From positions 74,368,494 through 74,432,493 of the forward strand of contig CM042013.1 of NCBI GenBank assembly GCA_023525715.1: a stretch of DNA of 64,000 nucleotides. Direction: 5' to 3'. The notes under the pieces were generated by a model. That model was not told the DNA's origin. It made no database searches and saw only the letters and a list, made by a program, of their open reading frames with translations. The stretch's first letter is position 1. Each line of letters starts with the position of its first letter. Source of the DNA: Cichorium intybus. Taxonomy: Eukaryota > Streptophyta > Magnoliopsida > Asterales > Asteraceae. Of the stretch, positions 63,790-64,000 are shown piece after piece. A program made the translations under genes and the position numbers.

Positions 63790-64000
63790 ATGTTTATTTT
63801 ATTAAGAAGTATAGATATAGATATATAATATAATATATAATATATAATATATATAGTAGGTTACAAAACCTGTGTGTTACACGGTTGATAAACAAACATA
63901 TATAGTAAGAATAACATTTTATTTTATAAGTATAATGCTAGTAATTAACTTTTTTTGCAAAGTTCAATGCTAAAATCGATAACTTTTTTTTTCCATAAAA
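63790..64000 (+). mobile_element. Second Helitron-like terminus, continues past window
   Basis: TATAGATATAGATATATAAT..., then CCTGTGTGTTACACGG and the same ACATTTTATTTTATAAGTA and TTTTGCAAAGTTCAATGCTA wording as at 59728-59860. This is another member of the same element family. Confidence 0.5.

Overview
This is a piece of a plant nuclear genome. The evidence is a spliced TIR-NBS-LRR immune receptor gene, plant LTR retrotransposons with tRNA-Asp and initiator-Met primer sites, CACTA, hAT-like and Mutator-like elements, tRNA-derived SINEs and long (TA)n tracts. The style of the receptor and of the copia elements suggests a eudicot, plausibly Asteraceae; that is an inference from remembered family resemblance, not a search. 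Only one host gene looks intact. Nearly everything else is transposon sequence, much of it nested, plus fragments of host genes.

Layout. 1-4198 is the 3' part of a Ty3/gypsy element: a cytosine-poor internal region without recognisable pol, a polypurine tract and a 1.46-kb LTR. It ends inside the integrase of an old plus-strand Ty1/copia element (copia A: 4199-5055, 17777-19240, 22563 to about 23480). Copia A is also split by a complete 12.7-kb minus-strand Athila-like element (5056-17776, target duplication CTCGA) and by a CACTA element (19241-22562, duplication CCT). That CACTA carries an RRM gene fragment and has a further TIR element inside it. 23.5-30 kb is AT-rich and mostly unassigned, with microsatellites, a Helitron-like motif and a SINE.

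30075-34524 (minus) is the five-exon TNL gene. 35.4-44.3 kb holds a SINE, a Helitron helicase remnant, many small repeats and a short NAP1-like exon. 46.4-48.1 kb has a hAT remnant and a Mutator-like MITE. 48269-54301 is a copia element (copia B, minus, duplication CTTAT) that lacks integrase and reverse transcriptase and is split by a 3.0-kb solo LTR (duplication GTACG).

54407-59227 is a second CACTA element (duplication ATC). Inside it lie nine ordered exon copies of the DNA polymerase epsilon catalytic subunit, introns retained, next to an RPW8-like resistance-domain fragment. 59.7-64 kb has Helitron-like ends, a degenerate minisatellite, an unrecognised multi-exon gene remnant and a foldback repeat.

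How it works together. The TNL would detect pathogen signals and drive cell death. The rest documents transposons invading one another and copying host gene pieces as genomic DNA. The most notable signals are the pol epsilon/RPW8 capture, a U3-like palindrome and TATA cassette repeated upstream of the 3' ORF of the Athila-like element, and a family of small hairpins with different stems but a shared TGGTG-type loop.
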